A DNA stretch of 50,220 bases from Acidovorax sp. (GTDB lineage: Bacteria > Pseudomonadota > Gammaproteobacteria > Burkholderiales > Burkholderiaceae_C): NCBI RefSeq assembly GCF_021287135.1, contig NZ_JAJTBB010000057.1, positions 1 through 50,220 on the forward strand, written 5' to 3'. The position numbers were made by a program, and so were the translations under genes. The notes under the pieces are model-generated. The model made no database searches and was not told the DNA's origin. It saw nothing but the letters and a program-made list of their open reading frames with translations. Positions 23,749 through 34,997 of the stretch are shown here, piece after piece. The number at the start of each line of letters is the position of its first letter. Within the stretch, counting starts at the first letter, position 1.

Positions 23749-25197
23749 ATGACCACGCTCAAAGCCCCCGAACTCCTCCTGCCCGCTGGCTCGCTCGACA
23801 AGATGCGCGCCGCCTACGACTTTGGCGCCGACGCGGTGTACGCCGGCCAGCCGCGCTACTCGCTGCGCGCGCGCAACAACGAGTTCCGCCTGGAGCAGAT
23901 CAAGCAAGGCATTGACGAGGCCCACGCGCGCGGCAAGAAGTTCTTTGTGACCAGCAACCTGATTGCGCACAACGACAAGATCCGCACCTACCTGCGCGAC
24001 ATCGAACCCGTCATCGACTGCCAACCCGACGCATTGATCATGGCCGACGCGGGCCTGATCATGATGGTCAAGGAAAAGTGGCCCGAGCAGGTGGTGCACC
24101 TTTCGGTGCAGGCCAACACCACCAACTGGGCGGCGGTGAAGTTCTGGCAGAAGATGGGTGTGGAGCGCATCATCCTGTCGCGCGAACTCAGCTTGGACGA
24201 GATCGAAAAGATCCGCCAGGAATGCCCCGACATGGAGCTGGAAGTCTTCGTGCACGGCGCGCTGTGCATTGCGTACTCGGGCCGCTGCCTGCTCAGCGGC
24301 TACTTCAACCACCGCGACCCCAACCAGGGCACCTGCACCAACGCCTGCCGGTGGAACTACGCCACGCACGACGCCGACATCGACCCCACCACGGGCGAAG
24401 CCATCGCGCAGAAGATGGAAGGCGACTTCAACTTAGAGGCCGCGCAGCAAAAGGCCGAGCAGGCCTTTGCCTCCACCACCGGCAGCGGCCAGCGCCACCC
24501 CAAGGCCGACAAGGTCTACCTGATCGAAGAAGCCGGCCGCCCGGGCCAGCTCATGCCCATCATGGAAGACGAGCACGGGACCTACATCATGAACAGCAAG
24601 GACCTGCGCGCGGTGGAGCACGTGGCCCGCCTGGCGCAGATCGGCGTGGACTCGCTCAAGATCGAAGGCCGCACCAAGAGCCTGTACTACGTGGCCCGCA
24701 CCGCCCAGGTGTACCGCCGCGCGATTGACGACGCCGTGGCGGGCCGTCCCTTCAACCCCGAGCTGCTGATCGAGCTGGAAGGCCTGTCCAACCGCGGCTA
24801 CACCGGCGGCCTGCTGGAGCGCCGCCCCAGCAACGACTACCAGAACTACCTCAGCGGCCACTCCGTCACGCAGCGCAGCCAGTACGTGGGCGAGGTGCTG
24901 GGCACCGAGGGCCTGGCCGAAGCGGGCCTGAGCGGATCGAACCAGGAATGGGTGCTGGTTGAAACCAAGAACCACTTTGCCGTGGGCGACTTGATTGAGG
25001 TCGTGCACCCCAGCGGCAACACCACCGTGCGCCTGGAGCACATGCGCAACGTGGAAGGCCAGCCGGTGCAGGTCGCCCAGGGCAGCCCCGTGCGCGTATG
25101 GATCCCGCTGCCTGCGCGCTACAGCGGTGCGCTGCTGGCGCGCGTGATCGAGTCGCAGCCGCCTGCGGCAACGCCCGAGCCGGCCTTGGCCGTGTGA
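23749..25197 (+). CDS. trhP: Peptidase-U32-family tRNA hydroxylation protein TrhP (YegQ-like)
   Basis: The 482-residue protein begins APELLLPAGSLDKMRAAYDF and carries the U32 signature ELEVFVHGALCIAYSGRCLL with a cysteine-rich segment (SGRCLLS, GTCTNACRW) likely to hold an Fe-S cluster. E. coli YegQ/TrhP forms 5-hydroxyuridine at tRNA position 34 using prephenate, and this protein has the same domain order, including the C-terminal beta-barrel. Despite the family name it is not a proven protease. ATG 23749 lies 31 bp after the ttcA stop. It forms a small tRNA-modification cluster with ttcA. Confidence 0.9.
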   Translation: MTTLKAPELLLPAGSLDKMRAAYDFGADAVYAGQPRYSLRARNNEFRLEQIKQGIDEAHARGKKFFVTSNLIAHNDKIRTYLRDIEPVIDCQPDALIMADAGLIMMVKEKWPEQVVHLSVQANTTNWAAVKFWQKMGVERIILSRELSLDEIEKIRQECPDMELEVFVHGALCIAYSGRCLLSGYFNHRDPNQGTCTNACRWNYATHDADIDPTTGEAIAQKMEGDFNLEAAQQKAEQAFASTTGSGQRHPKADKVYLIEEAGRPGQLMPIMEDEHGTYIMNSKDLRAVEHVARLAQIGVDSLKIEGRTKSLYYVARTAQVYRRAIDDAVAGRPFNPELLIELEGLSNRGYTGGLLERRPSNDYQNYLSGHSVTQRSQYVGEVLGTEGLAEAGLSGSNQEWVLVETKNHFAVGDLIEVVHPSGNTTVRLEHMRNVEGQPVQVAQGSPVRVWIPLPARYSGALLARVIESQPPAATPEPALAV

Positions 25198-25215
25198 CGG
25201 GAGCGGCGGACCGCC

Positions 25216-25237
25216 GCTTCGCCATCAGCGGCGAAGC
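25216..25237 (+). terminator. Hairpin after trhP, weak terminator candidate
   Basis: GCTTCGCC (25216-25223) pairs with GGCGAAGC (25230-25237) around a 6-nt loop, preceded by an AGCGGCGG-A-CCGCCGCT palindrome at 25202-25218. It sits between the convergent trhP and monooxygenase genes. No T run is present. Confidence 0.35.
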
Positions 25238-25302
25238 GCACCCGCCAGCGCGGCGGGACTCCCCGCAGCTGCAGCGCGGGGCTGGGGTGGCCGGCGCAAG
25301 CG

Positions 25303-25611
25303 TCAGACGCTGCGGGAGCCCGCAATGTCGTACGCAGTGAACTTGCGCTCGGACAACCCGCAATCCCGGGCCGCCGTGCGCCAGGGTTCGATGTGCGGTG
25401 CCTGCAGGTGCCGCTCCAGGCTGGCATGGTCGGGCCACAGTTCGGAGAAGCGGACCAGCCCGGGGTCCAACAGGTCTTCGGCAACGTCATAGGTCAGGCA
25501 ACCGTCATGCCGGTAGGTCGCCTCGACCAAGGCCTTCAGGTGAGGGCGGACCTCGGACATGCGTTCGGGCGGAAATCTGAGAATGCCGAAGACGGCGACG
25601 CTTGGGGGCAT
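25303..25611 (-). CDS. Antibiotic-biosynthesis-monooxygenase (ABM) fold protein
   Basis: The 102-residue protein looks like a single dimeric alpha/beta-barrel domain of the ABM/YgiN type: VFGILRFPPERMSEVRPHLK at the start, then a conserved RFSELWPDHASLERHLQAPH segment. Members act as cofactor-free quinol or polyketide monooxygenases or heme-binding proteins, and the substrate here is unknown. GGAGGAG stands about 10 nt before ATG 25611. It is monocistronic, convergent to trhP. Confidence 0.82.
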   Translation of the reverse strand: MPPSVAVFGILRFPPERMSEVRPHLKALVEATYRHDGCLTYDVAEDLLDPGLVRFSELWPDHASLERHLQAPHIEPWRTAARDCGLSERKFTAYDIAGSRSV

Positions 25612-25822
25612 GGATGCATCTCCTCCGGAGTTCAGTGCGCGCAATGCGCTCTATGGATGGCCCCAGTGTGCCGGATTCCCTTCCGGCCCCGCGCCTGGCG
25701 CCGGAGTATTTGAGGTAAATCGGACGGTAGGGCTGGGCGGCCTCAAAGCTGAAGTGCAGCACCTGGCCCTGTTCACAGCGGCCCAATCGCTCCAGAATCT
25801 GGCATCCCTTGCCTTGCTCCGT

Positions 25823-26977
25823 ATGGCCGCCCCCATCGACCCTTCCCGCAGTGCCGCGCTCCCGCCCGTGGCCCAGTTCCTGGCCGAGGCGGCGCTGCAG
25901 CGGCAGTCGTCCTTGCTGGGGCAGGACAAGCCGGCGCCCGTGGCGGCGCGGCCCGGTGGGGACCCTGCTGCGCTGCCGCCCACGCCCCCATCGCCGCCCG
26001 CCGGAGCCCCGCCGCTGCCCACGCCGGCACCGGCCGACAAGGCCAGCATCTCGGCCCAGGCGCGCGAGCAGCTGGGCGCGGGGTTTGATCCGCGGCGTGC
26101 GCGGGCGGAGGGTGCTGCTGCTGCCATCACGGCGGGCGCTGGCCGTGCGGCTGCGGGGGCGCAGCGCTCGCCCGGACCATTGCCCTTGCCCTTTGCCGGC
26201 GCACCGGCCGCGCCGGCACCTGCTGCGTCCTCAGCGGTGGGCGCAGCGGCCTGGCCCGCAGTGGGCCTTGGTGCGCCGCTGATGCGCATGGTGAGCGCGC
26301 TGGTGCAGCAGGCCACGGCCGGCAGCGGTGCGCCGCAGCGGGTGGTGGCCGCCCAGCCCTGGCCCATGGAGCTGGCCCAGGCGCTGGAGAAGGGTTCGCT
26401 GGACGCCGGCCAGCCACCGCTGCAGACCTGGCTGGTGGGCCAGGGCACGGCGCAGACGCCCGACGGGCCGCGCGGGTTTGCGCTCACGCTGCGGGTACCG
26501 GTGCCCTGGCTGGCGACGCAGGCTGCGCAGGCAACGCCCGCCGGGCCGCTGCCGTCTGCTTCTTCTGCTGCTGCCGGGCCGATGGCTGCCGCGCTGCAGG
26601 TGCCCTTCGCCGGCAATGCCCAGGCGCTGCAATCGGGCGTGACGGCGTTGGTGCTGCAGGGCATGGAGCCCTCGGCGCCGCGCACCAGCGCGCTGCTGGT
26701 GCTGGACTTCCAGCCGCAGCTGGCCGCCACCGTGTACGGCCGCGATCTGCTGCAGCAGGCCACGTCCGGCCGCCTGGACCCGTGGACGCAGATGGCCGTG
26801 CTGCAGGCCAGCGGCCAGGTGCCGCGTGAAGAGGAGAAGGCTCGCAATGGCGCGTCCGGCCTGTGCGAGACGGCGGGCTGCCCCTACGCGGCGCGGGCCG
26901 CGTGCGTGCAGCCGTTCTGCCTGGCAATGCGCGGCGTGCTGCCGCCGGAGCCCGTGGGGCCCGCACCCCTGGCTTGA
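25823..26977 (+). CDS. Pro/Ala-rich protein with a cysteine-rich tail, unknown function
   Basis: The 384-residue frame has a low-complexity Pro/Ala linker (about 45-160) between a short N-terminal helix (PPVAQFLAEAALQRQ) and a folded C-terminal half with regular hydrophobic pattern (LQTWLVGQG, GFALTLRVPVPWLA, SALLVLDFQPQLAATVYGRDLL). The last 30 residues include five cysteines (LCETAGCPYAARAACVQPFC). The linker and length recall flagellar hook-length (FliK-like) proteins, but I see no decisive motif and no flagellar neighbours. I chose ATG 25823, because the frame upstream reads through the monooxygenase leader. No clear ribosome site is visible. Confidence 0.6.
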   Translation: MAAPIDPSRSAALPPVAQFLAEAALQRQSSLLGQDKPAPVAARPGGDPAALPPTPPSPPAGAPPLPTPAPADKASISAQAREQLGAGFDPRRARAEGAAAAITAGAGRAAAGAQRSPGPLPLPFAGAPAAPAPAASSAVGAAAWPAVGLGAPLMRMVSALVQQATAGSGAPQRVVAAQPWPMELAQALEKGSLDAGQPPLQTWLVGQGTAQTPDGPRGFALTLRVPVPWLATQAAQATPAGPLPSASSAAAGPMAAALQVPFAGNAQALQSGVTALVLQGMEPSAPRTSALLVLDFQPQLAATVYGRDLLQQATSGRLDPWTQMAVLQASGQVPREEEKARNGASGLCETAGCPYAARAACVQPFCLAMRGVLPPEPVGPAPLA

Positions 26978-27263
26978 TCCCCCTGCACCGCTGCGGAAGC
27001 AAAAAGAAACCGCCAGGGCCGGATCGCGGCGGCTGGCGGTGGTTTGCGGGGGCCTGCGTATCTGGTCGCAGTACCCCGGTCTGCCCACCTCGCGCGGCGC
27101 TTCGACAGGCTCAGCGTGAACGGACGGGGGCGGGCTGACGAGCGACGACAGTCGGTGCCGAAGGACGCGGCCCCGGACCAGTGCACCCGTGGAACTGGCT
27201 CCGCCAGGCCACCGGGTGCGTCCCCCTCGCGGGGGGAAGGCGCCGAAGGCGACGCAGTGGGGC
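26978..27263. repeat. Intergenic region with a half REP and a GC-rich hairpin repeat
   Basis: No gene is seen in these 286 bp. One arm of the REP-like element occurs at 27099-27123 (GCTTCGACAGGCTCAGCGTG, then AACGG), without its partner. The segment 27182-27260 contains CCCCC-TCGC-GGGGG (27222-27235) and a GGCGCCGAAGGCG part. It resembles a GC-rich intergenic repeat class that I know from Comamonadaceae. It lies directly after the gdhA stop and may serve as its terminator. Confidence 0.55.
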
Positions 27264-28571
27264 TTACGGATACAGCCCGCGCATTTCACGCGCGTGCAGG
27301 ATGCGCTGGCAGGCCACGATGAAGGTGGCGGTGCGCAGGCTGACCTTGTGCTCTTGCGCCACTTGCCACACGCCGGCAAAGGCTTCTTGCATGATGCGCA
27401 CCAGGCGGGCGTTGATCTCGTCCTCGCTCCAGAAGAAGCTGGAGAAGTCCTGCACCCATTCGAAGTAGCTCACCGTCACGCCGCCGGCGTTGGCGATCAC
27501 GTCGGGCAGCACCAGCACGCCCTTGTCGTTCAGGATGTCGTCGGCCTCGGGGGTGGTGGGGCCGTTGGCGCCCTCGATCACCAGCTTGGCCTTGATCTGG
27601 CCCGCGTTGTCCTTGGTGATCTGGCCTTCCAGCGCGGCGGGGATGAGGATTTCGCAGTCCACGCCCCAGAACTCTTCGGGCTTCATCACGTCGGCGCCGG
27701 CAAAGCCGCCCACGCCGCCGCGGGCTTTCACATGCGCCAGCAGGGCGGGCACGTCCAGCCCGTCGCCCTTGAAGATGGAGCCGGTGTGGTCCTGCACGGC
27801 CACCACCTTGGCGCCCGCTTCGGCAAACAGCTTGGCGGCGATGCCGCCCACGTTGCCAAAGCCTTGCACGGCCACGCGGGCGCCTTGCAAGGTCAGGCCC
27901 GTGAGCTTGGCGGCCTCCACACCCACCGTGAACACGCCGCGGCCGGTGGCCTCGACGCGGCCCAGCGAACCACCCAGGTCCACGGGCTTGCCGGTGACCA
28001 CGCCGGTGGCGGTGGCGCCGGTGTTCATGGAGTACGTGTCCATCATCCAGGCCATGATCTGCCCGTTGGTGTTCACGTCGGGTGCGGGGATGTCCTTGCT
28101 GGGACCGATGATGATGCCGATCTCGCTGGTGTAGCGGCGCGTCAGGCGCTCCAGCTCACCCAGCGACAGCTTCTTGGGGTCCACGCGGATACCGCCCTTG
28201 GCGCCGCCGTAGGGCACGTTCACGGCCGCGTTCTTGATGCTCATCCAGGCCGACAGGGCCATCACTTCCGACAGCGTCACGTCCTGGTGAAAGCGCACGC
28301 CGCCCTTGCCCGGGCCGCGGCTGGTGTTGTGCTGCACGCGGTAGCCCTCGAAGTGGGCAATCGTGCCGTTGTCCAGCTCGATCGGCACGTCCACGATCAG
28401 CGCGCGCTTGGGGCGCTTGAGCGTCTCGACCCAGCGGGCCAGGTGGCCCAGGTAGGGGGTGACGCGGTCCACCTGCTGCAGGTAGATGCCCCAGGGGCCG
28501 AGGTTGTCGGCCTGCAGGTACGAGGGCAGGGGGTGCGGGTGCACGGCGGGGGCGCCGACGGGGTGCGACAT
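27264..28571 (-). CDS. gdhA: Glutamate dehydrogenase
   Basis: The 435-residue enzyme reversibly deaminates glutamate to 2-oxoglutarate and ammonia. Visible signatures are the glutamate-binding [11 protein letters not shown], the catalytic [34 protein letters not shown] and the dinucleotide fold motif [11 protein letters not shown]. The sequence is of the short hexameric NAD-type common in Gram-positives and betaproteobacteria rather than the 447-residue E. coli NADP type, though cofactor choice cannot be proven by eye. AAGGAAA lies before ATG 28571. An ATGCA-N5-TGCAT palindrome at 28658-28672, 87 bp upstream, is a candidate operator. Confidence 0.95.
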   Translation of the reverse strand: MSHPVGAPAVHPHPLPSYLQADNLGPWGIYLQQVDRVTPYLGHLARWVETLKRPKRALIVDVPIELDNGTIAHFEGYRVQHNTSRGPGKGGVRFHQDVTLSEVMALSAWMSIKNAAVNVPYGGAKGGIRVDPKKLSLGELERLTRRYTSEIGIIIGPSKDIPAPDVNTNGQIMAWMMDTYSMNTGATATGVVTGKPVDLGGSLGRVEATGRGVFTVGVEAAKLTGLTLQGARVAVQGFGNVGGIAAKLFAEAGAKVVAVQDHTGSIFKGDGLDVPALLAHVKARGGVGGFAGADVMKPEEFWGVDCEILIPAALEGQITKDNAGQIKAKLVIEGANGPTTPEADDILNDKGVLVLPDVIANAGGVTVSYFEWVQDFSSFFWSEDEINARLVRIMQEAFAGVWQVAQEHKVSLRTATFIVACQRILHAREMRGLYP

Positions 28572-28742
28572 GGTGAATTTCCTTGTGGGATCGGTTCAGG
28601 CCGCGAAGCTTATGTCCGGGCGCCTGACAGTGTCCAAGGCCGGAGTGTTTGTGGCTAATGCATTTTGTGCATAACCCTGCCAAAGCCGCGCCCATGCTGC
28701 AGCGCGGCATGGTGCGCCCCCTGCAGCGGAGGACGCTGCGGG

Positions 28743-29594
28743 CTACTCCACGGTGAAGTGGGCCAGCGACGGGTCGCCCGTGGGATAGCGCAGGTCCAGG
28801 GTCTGCAGCACCTCGCGCAGCACCGTGGCGATCATCAGGTTGCGGTGGGTCTTGGAGTCGGCCGGCACGATGGTCCAGGGCGCCCAGGGCGTGTGGGTGG
28901 CACTCAGCAGCTCGCCGTAGGCGCGGCGGTAGTCCGCCCACTGCTTGCGCACGGCGATGTCGTCCATGCTGAACTTCCAGTGCTTGGCCGGGTCGTCCAG
29001 GCGCTGCTGCAGGCGCTCGCGCTGCTCGTCAAAGCTGATGTGCAGCAGGAACTTCAGCACGATGGTCCCCGTCTCGCTCAGCATGCGCTCGAAGTCGTTG
29101 AGGTGGGCCAGCCGCTGGCGGTGCTGCGCGGGCGTGATCCAGCCGTTGACCACGGGCACCAGCACGTCCTCGTAATGGCTGCGGTTGAACACCGTGATGT
29201 CACCGGCCTGCGGCACCTGCTGGTGGATGCGCCACAGGTAGTCGTGCGCGCGCTCCGTCTCGGTGGGCGCCTTCCAGCCCACGGCATGCACCCCCAGGGC
29301 GCTCATGCGGCCGAACACGCCGCGGATGGTGCCGTCCTTGCCCGAGGTGTCCGTGCCCTGCAGCACCACCAGCAGCTTGTAGCGCTTGTCGGCGTAGAAC
29401 AGGTTCTGCAGCGCGTCCAGCTCCACGGCCAGGTCTTCCACCGCCGTCTTGTCCCGGGCCTTGTCACCCAGCGAGAACGGCTTGGCGCCGGGGTCGAAAT
29501 CGTCCAGCGACACGGCGGACTTGCCCGCGGGCTGCCAAGGCCGCAGGCGGTGCAGGAAGTCGGATGAGCGGCTGGAATCCAGGGGTGCGGGCAT
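28743..29594 (-). CDS. ppk2: PPK2-family polyphosphate kinase
   Basis: PPK2 enzymes use polyphosphate to phosphorylate nucleoside mono- or diphosphates. The 283-residue protein has Walker A GTDTSGKDGT (80-89), the conserved FNRSHYEDVL (136-145) and the lid region RERLQQRLDDPAKHWKFSMDD typical of the family. The exact nucleotide class (AMP, ADP or both) cannot be read here. ATG 29594 is chosen over a longer frame from 29648 because homology begins later and no ribosome site supports the longer form. It lies upstream of gdhA on the same strand, 171 bp away, so the two may be separate units. Confidence 0.92.
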   Translation of the reverse strand: MPAPLDSSRSSDFLHRLRPWQPAGKSAVSLDDFDPGAKPFSLGDKARDKTAVEDLAVELDALQNLFYADKRYKLLVVLQGTDTSGKDGTIRGVFGRMSALGVHAVGWKAPTETERAHDYLWRIHQQVPQAGDITVFNRSHYEDVLVPVVNGWITPAQHRQRLAHLNDFERMLSETGTIVLKFLLHISFDEQRERLQQRLDDPAKHWKFSMDDIAVRKQWADYRRAYGELLSATHTPWAPWTIVPADSKTHRNLMIATVLREVLQTLDLRYPTGDPSLAHFTVE

Positions 29595-29672
29595 GGCGGG
29601 CTCTTCAGAAATGCGGGCGGTCGCTGCCCGTTCCCCCCATTGGAACACCGTTGGCGCCGCTGCGCCCAGGGG

Positions 29673-30635
29673 TCACGGTGCCTTGGGGCTGCATCCGCCC
29701 GGGCCCGGCCGGGCGCCGGCGCCTTCGTGCATCAGCGCCACAAAGCGGGCCGCGCCCAGGCCCAGCGGCCGTTCCCGGGACCACACCACGTCCACCCACA
29801 GCGCCGTGCCGTTGCTGAGGTTCTCGAACGGCATCTCCACCAGCGTGCCCGCCGCGATGCGCGGCTGCACCAGGGCGCGCGGCTGCCAGCCCCAGCCCAG
29901 GCCGGCCTCGATCAGGCCCAGCGCGGCCAGGTGGTTGTCGGTGCGCCAGTGGTGGCGGGCGAAGACGAAGCGGGGGTCGGTGTGCCCCAGGTCGCGGCTG
30001 GCCACCACGATCTGGCGCGTGGTGGTCAGGTGCTCCTCGCGCAGGCGGGCGCGCTCGGGCGGCTCGCCGCGCGCCTGGGCGGCGGCGCGCGCGGCGGCCA
30101 GCACGGGGTGCTGGGGCGCCATCACGGCCACCAGGGTCTCGGTGCCCACCTCCTGAAAGCCCTCGCGGCCGTCGATGCTGGGCCGCTCGAACACCAGCGC
30201 CAGCTGCGCCCGGCCGCTGTGCAGCAGTGCCAGCGCATCCCCCTGCGGCGCCGCCAGCACCTCCACCTGCAGCAGCGGGTATTCCTGCGCCAGCGCGGCC
30301 AGGGGCCCCGTCCAGCGGGCGGCCAGCAGCTCGGGGGCGATGGCGAGGGTCAGGCGTTCTTCCAGCCCCTGGGTGAGCGCCAGCGCCTGGGCGTTGAGCT
30401 GCTGCAGCAGCCCGGCCAGCAGCCGGGCCTGAGGCTCCAGCGCCCGGGCGGCGGCCGTGGGCCGGGGCTCTCGGCCGCTGCGGTCGAACAGCGGAACTTG
30501 AAGCTCGGCCTCCAGGTGGGCCATGGTCATGCTCACGGCCGAAGGTACGCGCGACAGCGCGCGCGCTGCCGCCGAGAACGAGCCGTGGTCCAGCACGGCC
30601 AGGAAGACCTGGACGGTGTCGGAATGAAACGCCAT
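29673..30635 (-). CDS. LysR-type regulator divergent from a PACE efflux gene
   Basis: The 320-residue protein has an N-terminal winged helix (VFLAVLDHGSFSAAARALSR, AVSMTMAHLEAELQVPLFDR) and the usual periplasmic-binding-like effector domain. ATG 30635 has GGAG about 8 nt upstream. It is divergent from a PACE-family transporter, with 77 bp between the starts. In Acinetobacter the LysR protein AceR activates the PACE gene aceI in response to chlorhexidine, so an equivalent role is a fair inference. The long C-terminal tail (GAGARPGPGGCSPKAP) looks disordered. Confidence 0.9.
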   Translation of the reverse strand: MAFHSDTVQVFLAVLDHGSFSAAARALSRVPSAVSMTMAHLEAELQVPLFDRSGREPRPTAAARALEPQARLLAGLLQQLNAQALALTQGLEERLTLAIAPELLAARWTGPLAALAQEYPLLQVEVLAAPQGDALALLHSGRAQLALVFERPSIDGREGFQEVGTETLVAVMAPQHPVLAAARAAAQARGEPPERARLREEHLTTTRQIVVASRDLGHTDPRFVFARHHWRTDNHLAALGLIEAGLGWGWQPRALVQPRIAAGTLVEMPFENLSNGTALWVDVVWSRERPLGLGAARFVALMHEGAGARPGPGGCSPKAP

Positions 30636-30671
30636 GGGCGGGCTCCGATCTATCAAAATTTCTGAAACAAG

Positions 30672-30704
30672 CTGACTTTATATGTCAGGCAACCAAATAT
30701 AAAG
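30672..30704. promoter_or_regulatory. Overlapping palindromes between lysR and the PACE gene
   Basis: CTGAC-N7-GTCAG (30672-30688) overlaps CTTTATAT-N13-ATATAAAG (30676-30704). LysR proteins bind such interrupted palindromes. TATAAA at 30698-30703 lies 9 nt before ATG 30713 and may be the -10 element, which would make the transcript nearly leaderless. Confidence 0.55.
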
Positions 30705-30712
30705 TGGGGGCC

Positions 30713-31171
30713 ATGGACACCCCGAAACCCGTTCTTTTTGGATTGCAAGGGCCCCGGCGGCGCCTGCTGTATGTGAGCCTGTACGAGCTGATTGCCATCG
30801 TGGCGGCCACGGCCGGGCTATCGCTGCTCACGGGCCAGAGCGCCGGGCACTCCGGCGTGGTGGCCGTCGCCGCGTCGGCCATTGCCATCGTGTGGAACCT
30901 CGTCTTCAACTGGGCCTTCGAGCGCTGGGAGTCGCGCCAGGCGGTGCGGGGCCGCAGCCTGGGGCGGCGCGTGGCGCACGCCATCGGGTTCGAGGGTGGC
31001 CTGGTCTTCACGCTCGTGCCGCTGTTTGCGTGGTGGTTCGACATCAGCCTGTGGCACGCCTTTGTCATGGACCTGGGCCTGATCGTGTTCTTCCTGGGCT
31101 ACACGTTTGTCTTCAACTGGGTGTTCGACCACCTGTTCGGCCTGCCGGCCTCGGCCCTGGCCCCCGCGTGA
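30713..31171 (+). CDS. PACE-family efflux transporter (AceI-like)
   Basis: The 152-residue protein has four predicted membrane helices in two tandem pairs, each with the family signature: RRLLYVSLYELIAI at the start of helix 1 and RVAHAIGFEGGLVFTLVPLF at helix 3, then NWVFD at the end of helix 4. PACE proteins export chlorhexidine and similar biocides or short-chain diamines by proton exchange in the inner membrane. The acidic residue in the first helix (the E of LYEL) corresponds to the functional glutamate of AceI. An in-frame GTG at 30704 is possible but ATG 30713 fits the family length better. Confidence 0.9.
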   Translation: MDTPKPVLFGLQGPRRRLLYVSLYELIAIVAATAGLSLLTGQSAGHSGVVAVAASAIAIVWNLVFNWAFERWESRQAVRGRSLGRRVAHAIGFEGGLVFTLVPLFAWWFDISLWHAFVMDLGLIVFFLGYTFVFNWVFDHLFGLPASALAPA

Positions 31172-31267
31172 GCAGCCCTGCCGCAGCGGCGCCGGGCCAT
31201 CGTCAAACAATGTGAACCCCGCGGCGGCCCGGCCGGGCGGATGGCGGGCGCCCCATAATCCGCGCCC

Positions 31268-32029
31268 ATGCACGGGCTCCCTTCTTCCTCGCTCATGGCT
31301 GCGTCTGCACCGCGCCGGTTGGCCTGCGTGTGGCTGGGCCTGGCGCTGGCAGGCTGCGCCAGCACGGCCCCCATGCCGCGCGGCGAGGTGAAAGGGGCCC
31401 CGGCCGGGGCGGGCGAACTGGCCCAGTCCGACGCCAACCGCATGGCCACGCTGGCCATGCAGGAAAACCTGGAAGGGCTGTTTCGCATCGCCGACAAGCT
31501 CTACCGCCGCAATCCGGCCGAATGGCGCAAGGGCGCCGCCGCCAGCCGCGAGCAGGCGCTGGACCAGGTGCGCACCGCCGTCCTGCAGCGCCAGCCCTGG
31601 GCGCCACTGCAGGGGCGGCGGGACATTGCCGCCATGGCCCTGGCGCTGGCCCCGGAGTTCACCGGGGACCGCGTGGCGGCGTTTGTCCACGCCACCGCCG
31701 ACATGATCATCACGGCCCACGGCGGCAAGACCGAGTTCTTCCTGCTGGACGGCGTGGACGCCCAGCACCTCTACAACGCCGCCCGCAACGTGGAGACCGC
31801 CGTGTGGCTGCTGGCCCAGCGCCGCAACGCCCAGGGCCAGCCCCTGCTGCTGGCCGACGAGATCGGTGCCCATGGGCGCAACCTGAGCTTTGAGCGGGAG
31901 TTTGGCAAGATCATCGCCCGCCTGGACCTGCTGGCCGCCTTCACCACCGAGAAGTACCGCCGCGCGGCCATCAGCTACGTGCAGAACCTGGTGGGCGGCA
32001 CCTTCCTGCAGTTCCTGCCGGTGCGCTGA
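31268..32029 (+). CDS. Predicted lipoprotein, unknown function
   Basis: The 253-residue product has a signal peptide with lipobox LALAGC (cysteine about residue 29), then an Ala/Glu-rich helical domain containing AHGGKTEFFLLDGVDAQHLY and RNVETAVWLLAQRR. I do not recognise a characterised family. The late part (FGKIIARLDLLAAFTTEKYR) looks like a helical bundle. ATG 31268 has no Shine-Dalgarno site but lies 8 nt after CATAAT (31254-31259), so a leaderless transcript is possible. A second ATG at 31295 is the alternative. It is followed by the SAH riboswitch. Confidence 0.8.
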   Translation: MHGLPSSSLMAASAPRRLACVWLGLALAGCASTAPMPRGEVKGAPAGAGELAQSDANRMATLAMQENLEGLFRIADKLYRRNPAEWRKGAAASREQALDQVRTAVLQRQPWAPLQGRRDIAAMALALAPEFTGDRVAAFVHATADMIITAHGGKTEFFLLDGVDAQHLYNAARNVETAVWLLAQRRNAQGQPLLLADEIGAHGRNLSFEREFGKIIARLDLLAAFTTEKYRRAAISYVQNLVGGTFLQFLPVR

Positions 32030-32049
32030 ACGCCGTTCTCAGTAAAATC

Positions 32050-32140
32050 CCCGCTCGCCCAAGGAGCGTTGCAGCGGCCTCACCAGAATCAGCCGTCAGG
32101 CTTGGGCGCCGCCTCATCCGCCAACGACGCTCACCTGAAC
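32050..32140 (+). promoter_or_regulatory. S-adenosylhomocysteine (SAH) riboswitch
   Basis: The leader has the SAH riboswitch pattern: CCCAAGGAGCGTTGC, then GTCAGGCTTGGG, then AACGACGCTCACC. CGCCCAAG (32056-32063) pairs with CTTGGGCG (32101-32108), and GAGCGT (32064-32069) with ACGCTC (32127-32132), the expected stem and pseudoknot. These elements turn on expression when SAH accumulates and are known in front of SAH-recycling and metH genes. TAAAAT at 32043-32048 is a likely -10. It lies 25 bp before metH2. Confidence 0.9.
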
Positions 32141-32164
32141 CCCTTGTGCCGCGCAGGTGAGCCT

Positions 32165-34900
<2,736 letters not shown>

Positions 34901-34901
34901 T

Positions 34902-34956
34902 GCTATAAATTTTATAGCTGCTCGCGCTTTCTGGATAAGCGCTGGAGCCCATTTTG
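34902..34956 (-). repeat. 55-bp dispersed repeat, copy E
   Basis: Minus-strand unit lying two bases past the metH stop, between the convergent metH and response-regulator genes. Its AT-rich half is a nearly perfect palindrome (GCTATAAA-T-TTTATAGC at 34902-34918), and the GC half pairs GCGCTT with AAGCGC. It could act as a terminator here. Confidence 0.8.
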
Positions 34957-34997
34957 ACCACATTCCGATAGCGCGTTCCCACCCGGGCGCCAGGGCA

